A DNA stretch of 64,000 nucleotides from Maritalea sp051251695 (lineage in GTDB: Bacteria; Pseudomonadota; Alphaproteobacteria; Rhizobiales; Devosiaceae): positions 62,001-126,000 of the forward strand of contig NZ_JBPOEU010000004.1 in NCBI RefSeq assembly GCF_051251695.1, in the 5' to 3' direction. The notes beneath the pieces were generated by a model that was not told where the DNA came from, ran no database searches, and saw only the letters and a program-made list of their open reading frames with translations. This document shows, piece by piece, positions 8,759-17,110 of the stretch (position 1 is its first letter; the number at the start of each line of letters is the position of its first letter). The translations under genes and the position numbers were made by a program.

Positions 8759-10186
8759 TCAATCAAGTACAAAGCCAACAGAGCCCTGCAAATCGCCATT
8801 TTCTTTGTTGCCAACACCGTACATTTTTTCCATATGGCCCAGGAAATACGCAGACGCATCATCGGAAAATTCGATCCTATCTGTTGGCAAATCGAAGTCA
8901 TGTTTCATCCCTGCCTCGGCCAAATAAGGAGTGACCAAGATCAGCAATTCCGTTTCTGAGCGGATAAAATCGCGCGACCGGAACAATGTGCCCAAAATTG
9001 GTATTTTGCCCAAACCTGGTACTTCGTTAAACCGCTGACGATGTTTTTCTTCAATCAACCCAGCGATTGCCAAAGTTGAACCAGAGGCCAATTTAACCGA
9101 TGTTTTGGCCCTGCGTTCTTTGGTTGCTGGAATGGTGACATTACCGGCAACATAGCCGCCCTCAGCATTCAACTCGGAAACAGAAGTTTCCACTTGCATG
9201 GAGATCAAACCACCAGAGTGCACAACTGGCGTGAATTTTAACTCAACACCAAATTTCTTGAACTCATATGTGATCTCACCGTCTTTATAACCCACGGGAA
9301 TTGGGAACTCGCCACCGGCAAGAAATTCCGCTTCTGCGCCAGATATGGCCGTAAGCGTTGGCTCCGCTAGCGTTCGAAGGGCACCACGTCGCTCCAGCGC
9401 TCTGATGGTTGCATCAACAGAAAGATTGCCCAACGAAAATCCAGATTTCAGGGTATTTGGGGCGGATACACCCGAAACGCCACCCAGGCTATTGGCAGTT
9501 ACTAGAGAGGTTGTAAGCCCGCCAACTTTAAGACTGCCGCTTAGGTTGATACCAAGTTGCTTGACGGTTTCACGCTGCACTTCAGCGACAGTAACTTTGA
9601 GCATGACTTGTTGTGCGCCGCGAACGTTAATGACGCTCGCTACGTCTTCAGGTTTTTCTGTAAACTGACCCGCAATTGATACAGCTCGATTAACGTCGTC
9701 CGCGCTTTGTGCCATGCCCGACAGTACGAGTTTTCCGTTGAAGTTTTCTACTGAAATAGAGCTATTGGGTACCAAACGACGGATGGAAGCTTCCAGTCCC
9801 TTACTTGACTGGCGCACGGTCACGTCGATTACAGCGATGGGCGCGCCATGTGCATTCAAAAACAGAACATTCGCTTCGCCAAGCTCGGTACTTTGTATAA
9901 TCGCGCGGCGTTTTGACCGCATAACGCCGTTCACCACGCCCGGGTTAGAGACCACCATCTCTTTAACATCTGCTGGCAACTCGATGACCAACGACTTGTT
10001 TTTACCAAGTTCAATACGATGTTCTTTGCCGATTTGGCCGCGCGATATCCTTAGCTGGCCTGCGGCTGCCTGAGCTTGTGGTGTCATCGCGATGACGACA
10101 CCAAATAGAATGATCATCAACATGGTCAAACGAACAATTGCACCCAATTCAAATTGCGGCTTTGCAACAGAAACAAATTTTGTCAT
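8759..10186 (-). CDS. cpaC: CpaC/RcpA, outer-membrane secretin of the Flp pilus
   Basis: Secretin that forms the outer-membrane channel for the Flp pilus. A signal peptide ends near PQAQA (about residue 42). It is followed by a pilus assembly N-terminal domain, a BON-like region near VENFNGKLVLSGMAQS, and the C-terminal secretin domain with PTLTAISGAEAEFLAGGEFPIP and VPGLGKIPILGTLFRS, both secretin hallmarks. I use the ATG at 10186, with a GGAG box 8 bases upstream, rather than the GTG one codon earlier. It starts 11 bases after cpaB, inside the operon. Confidence 0.92.
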   Translation of the reverse strand: MTKFVSVAKPQFELGAIVRLTMLMIILFGVVIAMTPQAQAAAGQLRISRGQIGKEHRIELGKNKSLVIELPADVKEMVVSNPGVVNGVMRSKRRAIIQSTELGEANVLFLNAHGAPIAVIDVTVRQSSKGLEASIRRLVPNSSISVENFNGKLVLSGMAQSADDVNRAVSIAGQFTEKPEDVASVINVRGAQQVMLKVTVAEVQRETVKQLGINLSGSLKVGGLTTSLVTANSLGGVSGVSAPNTLKSGFSLGNLSVDATIRALERRGALRTLAEPTLTAISGAEAEFLAGGEFPIPVGYKDGEITYEFKKFGVELKFTPVVHSGGLISMQVETSVSELNAEGGYVAGNVTIPATKERRAKTSVKLASGSTLAIAGLIEEKHRQRFNEVPGLGKIPILGTLFRSRDFIRSETELLILVTPYLAEAGMKHDFDLPTDRIEFSDDASAYFLGHMEKMYGVGNKENGDLQGSVGFVLD

Positions 10187-10197
10187 CACATCTACTC

Positions 10198-11118
10198 CTA
10201 TTGCAATACTGGTGGTGTTTGGCCGCCGTCATTACGCGCTCCAGCATTATTTCTGGTAGCGTCATTTTGACGTTGGCTAAATATCGGTTGCGGCGTGTTG
10301 GATACGACACCCAAATCCGCGGCTGGCGGCACACTCGTGCGCGCTGAAGTTGAGCGACCTGCTCGGATAAACTGTATTGTTGAATTGTTACTGAGCGCAT
10401 CGGTCGCGGGCCCATCTGCAAAATCAACGATTGAACGCAGCGTCAAAGACAGTTCCCCAACTTTTAACGCATTTACGATGATTTCTGACTGGGCGGGGGT
10501 TAACTCCAGCGTGGCAATGGTGTCTTCGTCAAATACGACATCTTGGTCAGTATTTTCACCAGTCTCACCCTTTTCGCCGATCCGTTGGCCGATCGCCAAC
10601 ACACGCGCATTGGTCAACACCGTTTGTGACACTTCACCAAATTCTGATGGTTGCGTAACAATTACGTCCACGCGGTCATTGGGAACAATAAAACCACCTG
10701 CACCAGATTCGGCGGACACGGTGATCGATACGCCGCGCATGCCCTTGCCAATAACAGCTGACAAATATCCTTGATCGGCTCGCACCAACTTGGCTTCGCG
10801 AACTGGCTCACCGACGAATATTTCAAAACGCGCAACAACACCATCTAGCTGACTAATCGCGTCAGGCAAGGCTCTATCTGTAACAAACTCAGAGCGGATA
10901 CCGTCCTCGGGCCAAGACTGCCAGCCAAGCATATCGGAGGACAATCGCTCACCAATGCCGATTGTCCGGGTTGCTATGAGAACCCGTGTTCGTTCGACGA
11001 CCGGTTCAGCCACTTGCTCCGAATCGGAACCTGAAGGTCTGCTGTTTAATGCAAAAAATGCGGCCAGTCCGCCTGCACACAAAGCTACGGCCAATAGTAA
11101 AATACGCGCCGGTTTCAT
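10198..11118 (-). CDS. cpaB: CpaB/RcpC, Flp pilus assembly protein
   Basis: Periplasmic protein anchored by an N-terminal membrane segment and carrying an SAF domain, thought to stabilise the secretin or guide the pilus. The membrane segment is at about residues 4-22. The SAF-like region starts with RVLIATRTIGIGERLSSDML, and RGVSITVSAESGAGGFIVPNDRVDV is typical of CpaB. The C-terminal 60 residues are low complexity and Gln/Asn rich. Start choice: the ATG at 11118 has a CGGGG box 10 bases upstream. An in-frame ATG at 11127 is nearly on top of that box, so it is less likely. Confidence 0.88.
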   Translation of the reverse strand: MKPARILLLAVALCAGGLAAFFALNSRPSGSDSEQVAEPVVERTRVLIATRTIGIGERLSSDMLGWQSWPEDGIRSEFVTDRALPDAISQLDGVVARFEIFVGEPVREAKLVRADQGYLSAVIGKGMRGVSITVSAESGAGGFIVPNDRVDVIVTQPSEFGEVSQTVLTNARVLAIGQRIGEKGETGENTDQDVVFDEDTIATLELTPAQSEIIVNALKVGELSLTLRSIVDFADGPATDALSNNSTIQFIRAGRSTSARTSVPPAADLGVVSNTPQPIFSQRQNDATRNNAGARNDGGQTPPVLQ

Positions 11119-11274
11119 TACACTCATACCCCGGTTGAAACATAATGATGCGCACAAAATCACACATCACTTTTAACGGAGTATCGTTTCAAAGGGTCAA
11201 AGTTTGGTTAACTGAGCCTTTGTAATTAATGTTAATGAAAACTGAATCGTAGGAAAGTCTCAAACAAACTCAGA

Positions 11275-11781
11275 TTATGGCAACATCAAGCCGATGTAAA
11301 TTGCTGACTCTGCATAGACGATCATCGCACCTGCAGCTAAAGCAATTCCGTATGGCGCACCGACGGATTTGTCGTGTAAGCGAAGTATCCATTCTGCTTT
11401 GGGCAAAACAGAAACTGGCACCTTCCACCTAAATAGCAACAATACTAACGTCAATATTCCGCCAAAGAATGCCGAGTACAACAAGAACTCGAATATGTTT
11501 GCGGTCCCCATCCATAAGCCGATAGCCGCTGCAAACTTCGCGTCGCCGCCGCCAATCCATCCAGGGATAAACAATAAGAATGCCACGATGAGAACTGCAA
11601 TGCCAACCAAGAAATGGATACCAATCTCTTGCAAAGGCAACCCGACGACGAAACCGCAAATTACGAAAACTGCAACCAACGCTAATGAAACCCAGTTTGG
11701 AATACGCATGGTCAGCAAATCATACGCTGCCGCAACAGCCATTATAAACGGGAATATAATTGCTAACGCTGAGTAAAACAT
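11275..11781 (-). CDS. cpaA: CpaA, Flp prepilin peptidase (A24 family)
   Basis: Inner-membrane aspartic peptidase that cleaves the leader of the Flp prepilin and of TadE/F-type pseudopilins. The 168-residue product is almost entirely hydrophobic helices. The two catalytic aspartates of family A24 appear as AYDLLTMRIPNW near residue 20 and in the IGGGDAKF motif near residue 76. It lies upstream of cpaB and downstream of the pilin gene. The 156-base gap to cpaB suggests a second promoter or partial readthrough. Confidence 0.9.
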   Translation of the reverse strand: MFYSALAIIFPFIMAVAAAYDLLTMRIPNWVSLALVAVFVICGFVVGLPLQEIGIHFLVGIAVLIVAFLLFIPGWIGGGDAKFAAAIGLWMGTANIFEFLLYSAFFGGILTLVLLLFRWKVPVSVLPKAEWILRLHDKSVGAPYGIALAAGAMIVYAESAIYIGLMLP

Positions 11782-11858
11782 TCAAATATCCTGGATCTAC
11801 GGAAAACCGATTTGTCGCACAAATTAACCGACAATAGTTAGGCCCACGTAAACTGGAT

Positions 11859-11887
11859 AAAAAAAAGAGGGGCAAATTGCCCCTCTT
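11859..11887 (-). terminator. Rho-independent terminator after the Flp pilin gene
   Basis: On the minus strand a perfect 10-bp stem (aagaggggca and its complement, 3-base loop) is followed by eight T. It is 43 bases after the pilin stop codon. It would let pilin mRNA accumulate far above that of the downstream cpa genes, as is usual for pilin genes at the head of such loci. Confidence 0.9.
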
Positions 11888-11929
11888 AAAAATCTTGCTT
11901 TAAGCGTCGCCAAGCTGCGACTTTCAGAA

Positions 11930-12100
11930 TTAAGTCGCTGGTTTCAAAGCAGTCTCGACGCTTTTAAACACAGTGGAAAGCTGACCACCCAACGCAGTTA
12001 CTGCACCAATGATAACTACTGAAATAAGCGCCGCGATCAAACCATATTCGATAGCTGTCGCACCAGACTCGTCATTTAGAAACTTTTTCACCAAGTTCAT
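11930..12100 (-). CDS. Flp/Fap-type major pilin
   Basis: Small pilin subunit of the Flp pilus, 56 residues. The sequence begins MNLVKKFLNDESGATAIEYG, a short basic leader followed by the G/ATAIEYG cleavage and Flp motif. A hydrophobic helix (about residues 20-38) comes next, then a short polar tail. CpaA would cut after the Gly of DESG. A GGAG box lies 8 bases before the ATG. It is followed by a strong terminator. The gene is shorter than most listed genes but unmistakable from the Flp motif and its position beside cpaA. Confidence 0.93.
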   Translation of the reverse strand: MNLVKKFLNDESGATAIEYGLIAALISVVIIGAVTALGGQLSTVFKSVETALKPAT

Positions 12101-12424
12101 TTTATTGCTCCTTGCTCGATGTCACAATGTGACAAAAATATTGTTCGATCCTCACCACCGAACTCACGGGCAACATTAGGTGCGGTTTCTTGAGATTGAG
12201 TTAATATGGCGGGTTGCACTTGCTCCCAACCATTTGATTTTACTTATACTTAGCAAACTCTTACAGTATATAGTTAACAAATCACTCGCCCCACTGAGAA
12301 GACCTCAAGAGCTTATTATTTCTCTATTGGAACAGCCAAAACCTGATGACATCACTCTTATTTGCTATTTGTTCACCATTATTAGGCATCTTTAGGGTGA
12401 GTTTTTAGTAAAGCAGGGTAAATC
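12101..12424. other. Divergent control region between the pilin and the short CpaC-N-like gene
   Basis: This 324-base gap must hold the promoters for the pilin gene (minus) and for the pseudopilin gene group (plus). Besides the pilin ribosome binding site and the palindrome at 12121-12133, I see an AT-rich stretch around 12240-12275. A short open frame at 12180-12395 has no ribosome binding site or family resemblance and looks like chance. I found no clear TTAA-N7-TTAA CtrA site. Confidence 0.6.
12121..12133. promoter_or_regulatory. 13-bp perfect palindrome in front of the pilin gene
   Basis: GTCACAATGTGAC is a perfect inverted repeat with a single central base, ending 20 bases upstream of the pilin start codon and just ahead of its ribosome binding site. 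The single-base centre suits a dimeric DNA-binding protein better than an RNA hairpin. The half-site TGTGA resembles that of CRP/FNR-type regulators, but the orientation and spacing are not the standard TGTGA-N6-TCACA. Confidence 0.4.
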
Positions 12425-12889
12425 ATGACATTAGCAAAAGCAGCCGCGGCAGTCTTCACGATCGTTATCGGACTGTTTATGTCCAGTTCTACGTTTGCAT
12501 CAGATTCACAGAGCGAAGTAAACGTGATGATGAACATGGCGCGGATTTTACGCTTACCTTCAGCCGCATCAACGGTTGTGATTGGCAATCCTGTTATTGC
12601 AGACGCAGTAATCCAAGATCCTCGTACTCTAGTTCTTACGGGCAAGGGTTATGGCAGCACCAATTTGATTGCTCTTGATTCAGTGGGTAACCCTATTGCC
12701 GATTTAATCGTTCATGTGGGAGCGGATAGCAAAAACTTAGTGACTGTATTTCAAGGGATGTTAAAAACGTCTATGTCGTGCGCACCAAATTGCCAGCCAA
12801 TGGCCCTTGGTGGTGACCATCCTGACTTTGTAGAAGACGTGGCACAATCACATGCCAGTGCAGCAAAAGTCGGCGCAGAAAATAGATAA
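12425..12889 (+). CDS. Exported pilus-assembly protein with only the CpaC N-terminal domain
   Basis: A 154-residue protein with a signal peptide (about residues 1-26, ending TFASD). It has the domain found at the N-terminus of Flp secretins: RILRLPSAASTVVIGNPVIADA, then a conserved VLTGKGYGSTNLIALD stretch. It lacks the secretin channel domain, so it cannot form a pore. A CAPNCQP cysteine pair near residues 119-123 is typical of these short paralogues. It probably works in the periplasm with the secretin ring. It opens the plus-strand group that continues with two TadE/G-like genes. A GGG-containing ribosome binding site precedes the ATG. Confidence 0.8.
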   Translation: MTLAKAAAAVFTIVIGLFMSSSTFASDSQSEVNVMMNMARILRLPSAASTVVIGNPVIADAVIQDPRTLVLTGKGYGSTNLIALDSVGNPIADLIVHVGADSKNLVTVFQGMLKTSMSCAPNCQPMALGGDHPDFVEDVAQSHASAAKVGAENR

Positions 12890-12986
12890 ATGCGCCAAGA
12901 TTTGGCTTTGAGCATTTTCATCAATTCTATTGTAAGCTTTTTGATTGATAATGCAGCCTGACATTTTCCTGTTTGGTATAAAATTG

Positions 12987-13523
12987 ATGCGATTACGATC
13001 ATTCAAAAATTTACTTTTTCGCAAAGCGAAAATGTTCCCGCAAAAGGATGATGGCGTCACTGCGATTGAATTTGCCCTACTCGCGCTACCATTCTTCTCG
13101 CTTATTGGTATCATTTTAGAGACCGGTATATATTTGCTGATTAGTCAAGTATTTGACAGTGCGGTTGACGACGCATCGCGCCTGATCATGATTGGCGACG
13201 CAGCCGCATCAAACTATTCACCAGAAACATTCAAAGACAGAATTTGTGACCATACATTTGGTTTAATTGATTGCCCGTTGATTAAACTGCGTGTGCGGCA
13301 CATTGCTTCGTTTTCCGTCGCAGATACGAGCCCGCCTGTCGACAGTGATGGAAACTGGATTTTACCAGAGAGTTTCCAAGCTGGTAAACCAAGCAAAGTA
13401 ATGCTCGTCGAGGCCTATTATAAATGGGACACATTTTTGGGCCTTGATTTTGGATTTGCAAAATATGGAAATTCCGTAGTTCTTTCATCTGCTCGCGTTT
13501 TCATGAATGAGCCATTCCCATGA
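12987..13523 (+). CDS. TadE/TadG-like pseudopilin
   Basis: Minor pilin-like protein of the Flp system. Near the N-terminus is the TadE signature DDGVTAIEFALLALPFF: a basic leader, a Gly for prepilin peptidase, a Glu at +5, and a long hydrophobic helix. A periplasmic domain with several Cys follows. The start is uncertain. I use the ATG at 12987 (MRLRSFKN); an ATG at 12951 and one at 13032 are in frame, and none has a strong ribosome binding site. The stop codon overlaps the start of the next pseudopilin gene by 4 bases, so the pair is coupled. Confidence 0.78.
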   Translation: MRLRSFKNLLFRKAKMFPQKDDGVTAIEFALLALPFFSLIGIILETGIYLLISQVFDSAVDDASRLIMIGDAAASNYSPETFKDRICDHTFGLIDCPLIKLRVRHIASFSVADTSPPVDSDGNWILPESFQAGKPSKVMLVEAYYKWDTFLGLDFGFAKYGNSVVLSSARVFMNEPFP

Positions 13524-14092
13524 TCACTTTAGTTGTCCGCATAGTTTTGTCCTTCGCTTTCCTGCTTAATGGATTTCGCAAAAACGACAGGGCAGTAGCA
13601 GCGGTTGAATTTGCGTTGATTTTGCCTGTCTTGTTATTCACTTATATTGGCATCGCTGAATCAAGCCGGTTGATCATTATGGATCGACGGCTTGCGGTTG
13701 TTGCCGGTTCCGTGGGTGATCTGGTTGCCCGCGCGGATGGTGTAATCAACAGAAACACTGTCGACGATTATTTTGAAGCCGCAGAATTTACCATGGCTCC
13801 CTATCCATCAGCCGATTTAAAACAAGTTGTAACCAGCGTTGACGTCGATGATAAAGGGGTTGCTACGGTTGAATGGAGCCGTGGCTACAATGGAGGGACG
13901 GCGCATGCACAAGGCGCCACAGTGGCATTGCCCCCCCATATGGCTGTCCAATCAAAAGAAAAACACTTGATCATCGGCGAGGCCACAACTGAATGGCGTC
14001 CAATTATTGAGTATGTTTTTCAATCGGGATTTACCCTGAGCAAAACATATTATTATCGACCGCGTTTTGATGCGGGCATAAGCTTGAACTAG
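13520..14092 (+). CDS. Second TadE/TadG-like pseudopilin
   Basis: A 190-residue pseudopilin with a basic leader and the motif RAVAAVEFALILPVLLF near residues 25-41. This matches the prepilin-peptidase site and helix of the TadE family. The remainder is a predicted periplasmic domain without recognised motifs. It overlaps the previous gene at ATGA, and both are probably processed by CpaA. Which is TadE and which is TadF/TadG cannot be told from length alone; neither has the von Willebrand domain of full TadG. Confidence 0.78.
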   Translation: MITLVVRIVLSFAFLLNGFRKNDRAVAAVEFALILPVLLFTYIGIAESSRLIIMDRRLAVVAGSVGDLVARADGVINRNTVDDYFEAAEFTMAPYPSADLKQVVTSVDVDDKGVATVEWSRGYNGGTAHAQGATVALPPHMAVQSKEKHLIIGEATTEWRPIIEYVFQSGFTLSKTYYYRPRFDAGISLN

Positions 14093-14136
14093 TCGCATTG
14101 GCCCTTCTGCACCAACCGAACATTGGAATTTGAATT

Positions 14137-14763
14137 ATGACGGACCATCTCATCCCGGTCTTTGACCTTGGCGGTGTGTTCCTTGACTGGAACCCAATGT
14201 ATTTATTCCGCAAGCTTTTCGATACCGAAGAAGACGCGCAATGGTTTTACGACAATATCTGTGATGGACTTTGGAACTTAGAGTTTGATGCCGGTAAGAG
14301 CTACAAAGAAGGCGTTGAAGAGAAAGCCAATAAGTTTCCGCAATATTTTCATCAAATAACTGCATTCAACATAAGATGGCACGAAATGCTGACAGGTCTT
14401 TACGACGGAACGATCGACATTCATAATGAATTGATCGGCGCCGAAATCCCGACCTTTGCCATAACAAACTTCTCGCGTGAAAAGTTCCACGAATGCTTGG
14501 AAAAGTATGCGTTTTTACAAAAATTTGACGGTATTGTTGTTTCGGGCAATGAGCGGTTGGTCAAACCTGATTACCGCATTTACCATCGCTTTTTAGACCG
14601 GTACAGCCTTAGCGCTGATCAATGTGTGTTCATTGACGATAGCTATCCCAACATCGCCGCCGCGCGTTATGTTGGCATGAAGGCAATTCACTTTAAGTCC
14701 CCAAGCCAATTGCGAGAAGAGCTGATCACGTTGGGGTTGCCGCTAAAAGGATTAGCTGGCTAG
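14137..14763 (+). CDS. HAD-family hydrolase (YihX-like)
   Basis: Haloacid dehalogenase superfamily phosphatase, 208 residues, subclass IA. Motif I is FDLGGVFLDW (nucleophilic Asp near residue 10). Motif II is the Asn/Ser of ITNFS, motif III the Lys of VKPDYRIY, and motif IV FIDDSYPNIAAA. An alpha-helical cap lies between motifs I and II. The second motif-I Asp is replaced by Gly, as in YihX-type sugar-phosphate phosphatases. The substrate is unknown. It ends 12 bases inside the end of the convergent lipocalin-like gene. Confidence 0.8.
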   Translation: MTDHLIPVFDLGGVFLDWNPMYLFRKLFDTEEDAQWFYDNICDGLWNLEFDAGKSYKEGVEEKANKFPQYFHQITAFNIRWHEMLTGLYDGTIDIHNELIGAEIPTFAITNFSREKFHECLEKYAFLQKFDGIVVSGNERLVKPDYRIYHRFLDRYSLSADQCVFIDDSYPNIAAARYVGMKAIHFKSPSQLREELITLGLPLKGLAG

Positions 14764-15177
14764 CTTCTTGTAGGTCTCAACCAGATACCCGTCGGCATCT
14801 GCAAAACCTAAACGCTTGAGGGGATAAATCCCCTCTTGTGTCAAAACTTCATCAACATAGGTGAGTTTGAATGCAATCGATTGGCCCTCATAATTGGGAT
14901 GAGAGCAAAAATCGAGATGTTCGATATAATCTTGGCCATTTAGATCAAACCGTCCAGTGCCCGCATCAAACGACTTCGCGCCGAGCATTAATTCAGCATC
15001 GGTAGCATTGTTTGAAAAATTTTCTCTATTTGGCAATCGAGAGAAAAAGGCAAACCGGTTGCGCGTGAACATTTTGATATAGCTGCGATTGGGGTCCAGA
15101 ATGGAGGTGGTCTCACCATTCTTTGTGATTTCAGCTGAAATCAAAGTCCACTCACCCACCAATTCATCAATGTTCAC
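14752..15177 (-). CDS. Lipocalin-like domain protein
   Basis: A 141-residue protein resembling the lipocalin-like domain family. It opens with ELVGEWTLISAEITKNGE, followed by beta-strand-rich segments such as NRFAFFSRLP and GQSIAFKLTY. No signal peptide is visible, so it should be cytoplasmic. Ligand and role are unknown. It lies 14 bases downstream of upp on the same strand and could be cotranscribed as the last gene of the nucleoside operon. Its 3' end overlaps the HAD gene. Confidence 0.6.
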   Translation of the reverse strand: MNIDELVGEWTLISAEITKNGETTSILDPNRSYIKMFTRNRFAFFSRLPNRENFSNNATDAELMLGAKSFDAGTGRFDLNGQDYIEHLDFCSHPNYEGQSIAFKLTYVDEVLTQEGIYPLKRLGFADADGYLVETYKKLAS

Positions 15178-15191
15178 AATCGCATTCCTTG

Positions 15192-15821
15192 TTAGCGCGT
15201 GCCATACATACGGTCGCCCGCATCCCCAAGACCAGGGACAATATAGCCCTTTTCGTTGAGCTTTTCGTCAATTGCAGCGGTGTAAATCGGCACGTCAGGA
15301 TGTGCTTCCTGAAAACGCTTGATACCTTCGGGCGCCGCGAGCAAGCATAAAAATCTAAGATTATCTGCGCCACGGCGCTTGATCCGATCGACAGCCGTCA
15401 CAGCGGAATTGGCAGTTGCGAGCATTGGATCAACCACAACAACCAACCGATCAGCAACATCTGAAGGCGCTTTGAAATAATATTCAATCGCTTCAAGGCT
15501 TTCAGGGTCGCGATATAGGCCGATATGGGCCACCCGTGCTGCTGGAACAAGGTCCAACATGCCTTCGAGCAATCCATTACCGGCGCGCAAAATCGAAGCG
15601 AAAACGAGTTTCTTGCCCTTTAGCTTAGGCGATTTCATCGGCTGAATAGGGGTTTCGATGTCGATTTGTTCGACTTCAAGATCGCGGGTAATTTCATAGC
15701 AAAGCAAATGCGCGATTTCGCGAAGCAAGCGGCGGAAGCTAGCTGTCGACGTATCCTTGTTCCGCATAATTGTAAGTTTGTGCTGTATCAACGGATGATC
15801 AACAACTGTTACATTACTCAT
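15192..15821 (-). CDS. upp: Uracil phosphoribosyltransferase
   Basis: Converts uracil and PRPP to UMP in the cytoplasm. The 209-residue length is standard. The PRPP-binding loop VVVVDPMLATANSAV and the C-terminal uracil-binding GLGDAGDRMYGT are clear. It is the last catabolic gene of the nucleoside operon, 34 bases after deoB. It salvages the uracil set free from uridine or deoxyuridine by the upstream phosphorylase. Confidence 0.95.
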   Translation of the reverse strand: MSNVTVVDHPLIQHKLTIMRNKDTSTASFRRLLREIAHLLCYEITRDLEVEQIDIETPIQPMKSPKLKGKKLVFASILRAGNGLLEGMLDLVPAARVAHIGLYRDPESLEAIEYYFKAPSDVADRLVVVVDPMLATANSAVTAVDRIKRRGADNLRFLCLLAAPEGIKRFQEAHPDVPIYTAAIDEKLNEKGYIVPGLGDAGDRMYGTR

Positions 15822-15855
15822 GTCTTACCCCTAGCCTTATTCTTAAATGGCGCGA

Positions 15856-17073
15856 TCAGAGAAACGCGCGCCCATGTGGTCCAGATGGCAATTGCAGCCA
15901 CTTGGCCACTGTTTCACCGATATCCGCAAATGTCGATCTCGCACCTGCGGATCCTTTGGTCAAATTTGGGGAAAACATTAAAACAGGCACCTGCTCGCGG
16001 GTATGGTCATTTCCCCGCCAAGTCGGATCGCAACCATGATCGGCCGTTAGCACCAACAAATCATTATTGTTCATCTTCGCAATTATTTCGGGCAAACGCT
16101 GGTCAAATTGTTCAAGTGCAGCTGCATATCCAGGAACATCGCGCCGATGGCCGAAATGCATGTCAAAATCTACAAAGTTTGTAAAAATTAGATCCCCATC
16201 GCGTGCCATTTCCATGGCTTCAAGTGTTGCGTCAAACAGTGCCATATTGCCATTGGCTTTGATTTTGTGGGTCACACCTTGCCCTGCATAAATGTCTGAG
16301 ATTTTACCCACCGCAAACACTTGGCGACCATTCTCTTTCGCGCGGTCCAACAATGTGGGTTCGGGCGGTAAGACGGACAAGTCTTTGCGGTTGCCCGTCC
16401 GCTCAAAGTCCGAACTGGTTTCACCAACGAACGGACGAGCGATGACTCGTCCGATATTGTAGGGCTTCACCAGTTCGTAGGCGATCTCGCAAATCTCGTA
16501 GAGCCGATCAAGGCCAAAATGTTTTTCGTGAGCGGCGATCTGGAACACGCTGTCGGCACTCGTGTAGCAAATGGGCTTGCCCGACTTGATGCTTTCTTCG
16601 CCCAGCTCAGCGATAATAACCGTTCCCGACGCATGTTTGTCGCCCAATATGCCAGGCAAGTTGGCGCGTTTTATGAATTCTTGTGTCAGTTCTTGAGGGA
16701 ATGTTGGCACAGTTTCTGGGAAATATCCCCAATCAAAGACAACTGGAACGCCAGCAATTTCCCAATGGCCAGAAGGCGTGTCCTTGCCTTTTGAAACTTC
16801 GCTAGCATTCGCCCAAACACCAGCCTTATGTTCGCCATCAAGACCTTTTGGCAATTCTCCGCTTGCCGCTTTTGCCGCAGCACCAAGTCCCAACATGTCC
16901 ATGTTTGGAACAACCAGTGGGCCGTCACGCAAACCTTGTTTGTCGCCATCTCCGCTCGCACATGCTTGAGCAATGTGTCCCAACGTATTGGAGCCTTCAT
17001 CCCCAAACTCTGCGGCGTCAGGTGCGCCACCAATTCCAAAACTATCAAGAACACATAAAATGACGCGGGGCAT
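15856..17073 (-). CDS. deoB: Phosphopentomutase
   Basis: Mn-dependent mutase of the alkaline phosphatase superfamily that interconverts (deoxy)ribose-1-phosphate and (deoxy)ribose-5-phosphate. The 405 residues include the metal-site segments LDSFGIGGAPDA at the N-terminus and TADHGCDPTWRGNDHTREQVP near residue 340. KDTPSGHWE carries the conserved Thr acceptor. It follows deoA by 37 bases and feeds DeoC with deoxyribose-5-phosphate. Confidence 0.95.
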   Translation of the reverse strand: MPRVILCVLDSFGIGGAPDAAEFGDEGSNTLGHIAQACASGDGDKQGLRDGPLVVPNMDMLGLGAAAKAASGELPKGLDGEHKAGVWANASEVSKGKDTPSGHWEIAGVPVVFDWGYFPETVPTFPQELTQEFIKRANLPGILGDKHASGTVIIAELGEESIKSGKPICYTSADSVFQIAAHEKHFGLDRLYEICEIAYELVKPYNIGRVIARPFVGETSSDFERTGNRKDLSVLPPEPTLLDRAKENGRQVFAVGKISDIYAGQGVTHKIKANGNMALFDATLEAMEMARDGDLIFTNFVDFDMHFGHRRDVPGYAAALEQFDQRLPEIIAKMNNNDLLVLTADHGCDPTWRGNDHTREQVPVLMFSPNLTKGSAGARSTFADIGETVAKWLQLPSGPHGRAFL

Positions 17074-17110
17074 GTTTGCCTCCCTGTTAAAATGCTGAAT
17101 ATCAGGCCGG

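Noticed and set aside
12180..12395. Possible 71-residue gene on the plus strand
   Set aside because: No ribosome binding site, no recognisable motif, and it lies in the divergent promoter region between the pilin and pseudopilin genes.
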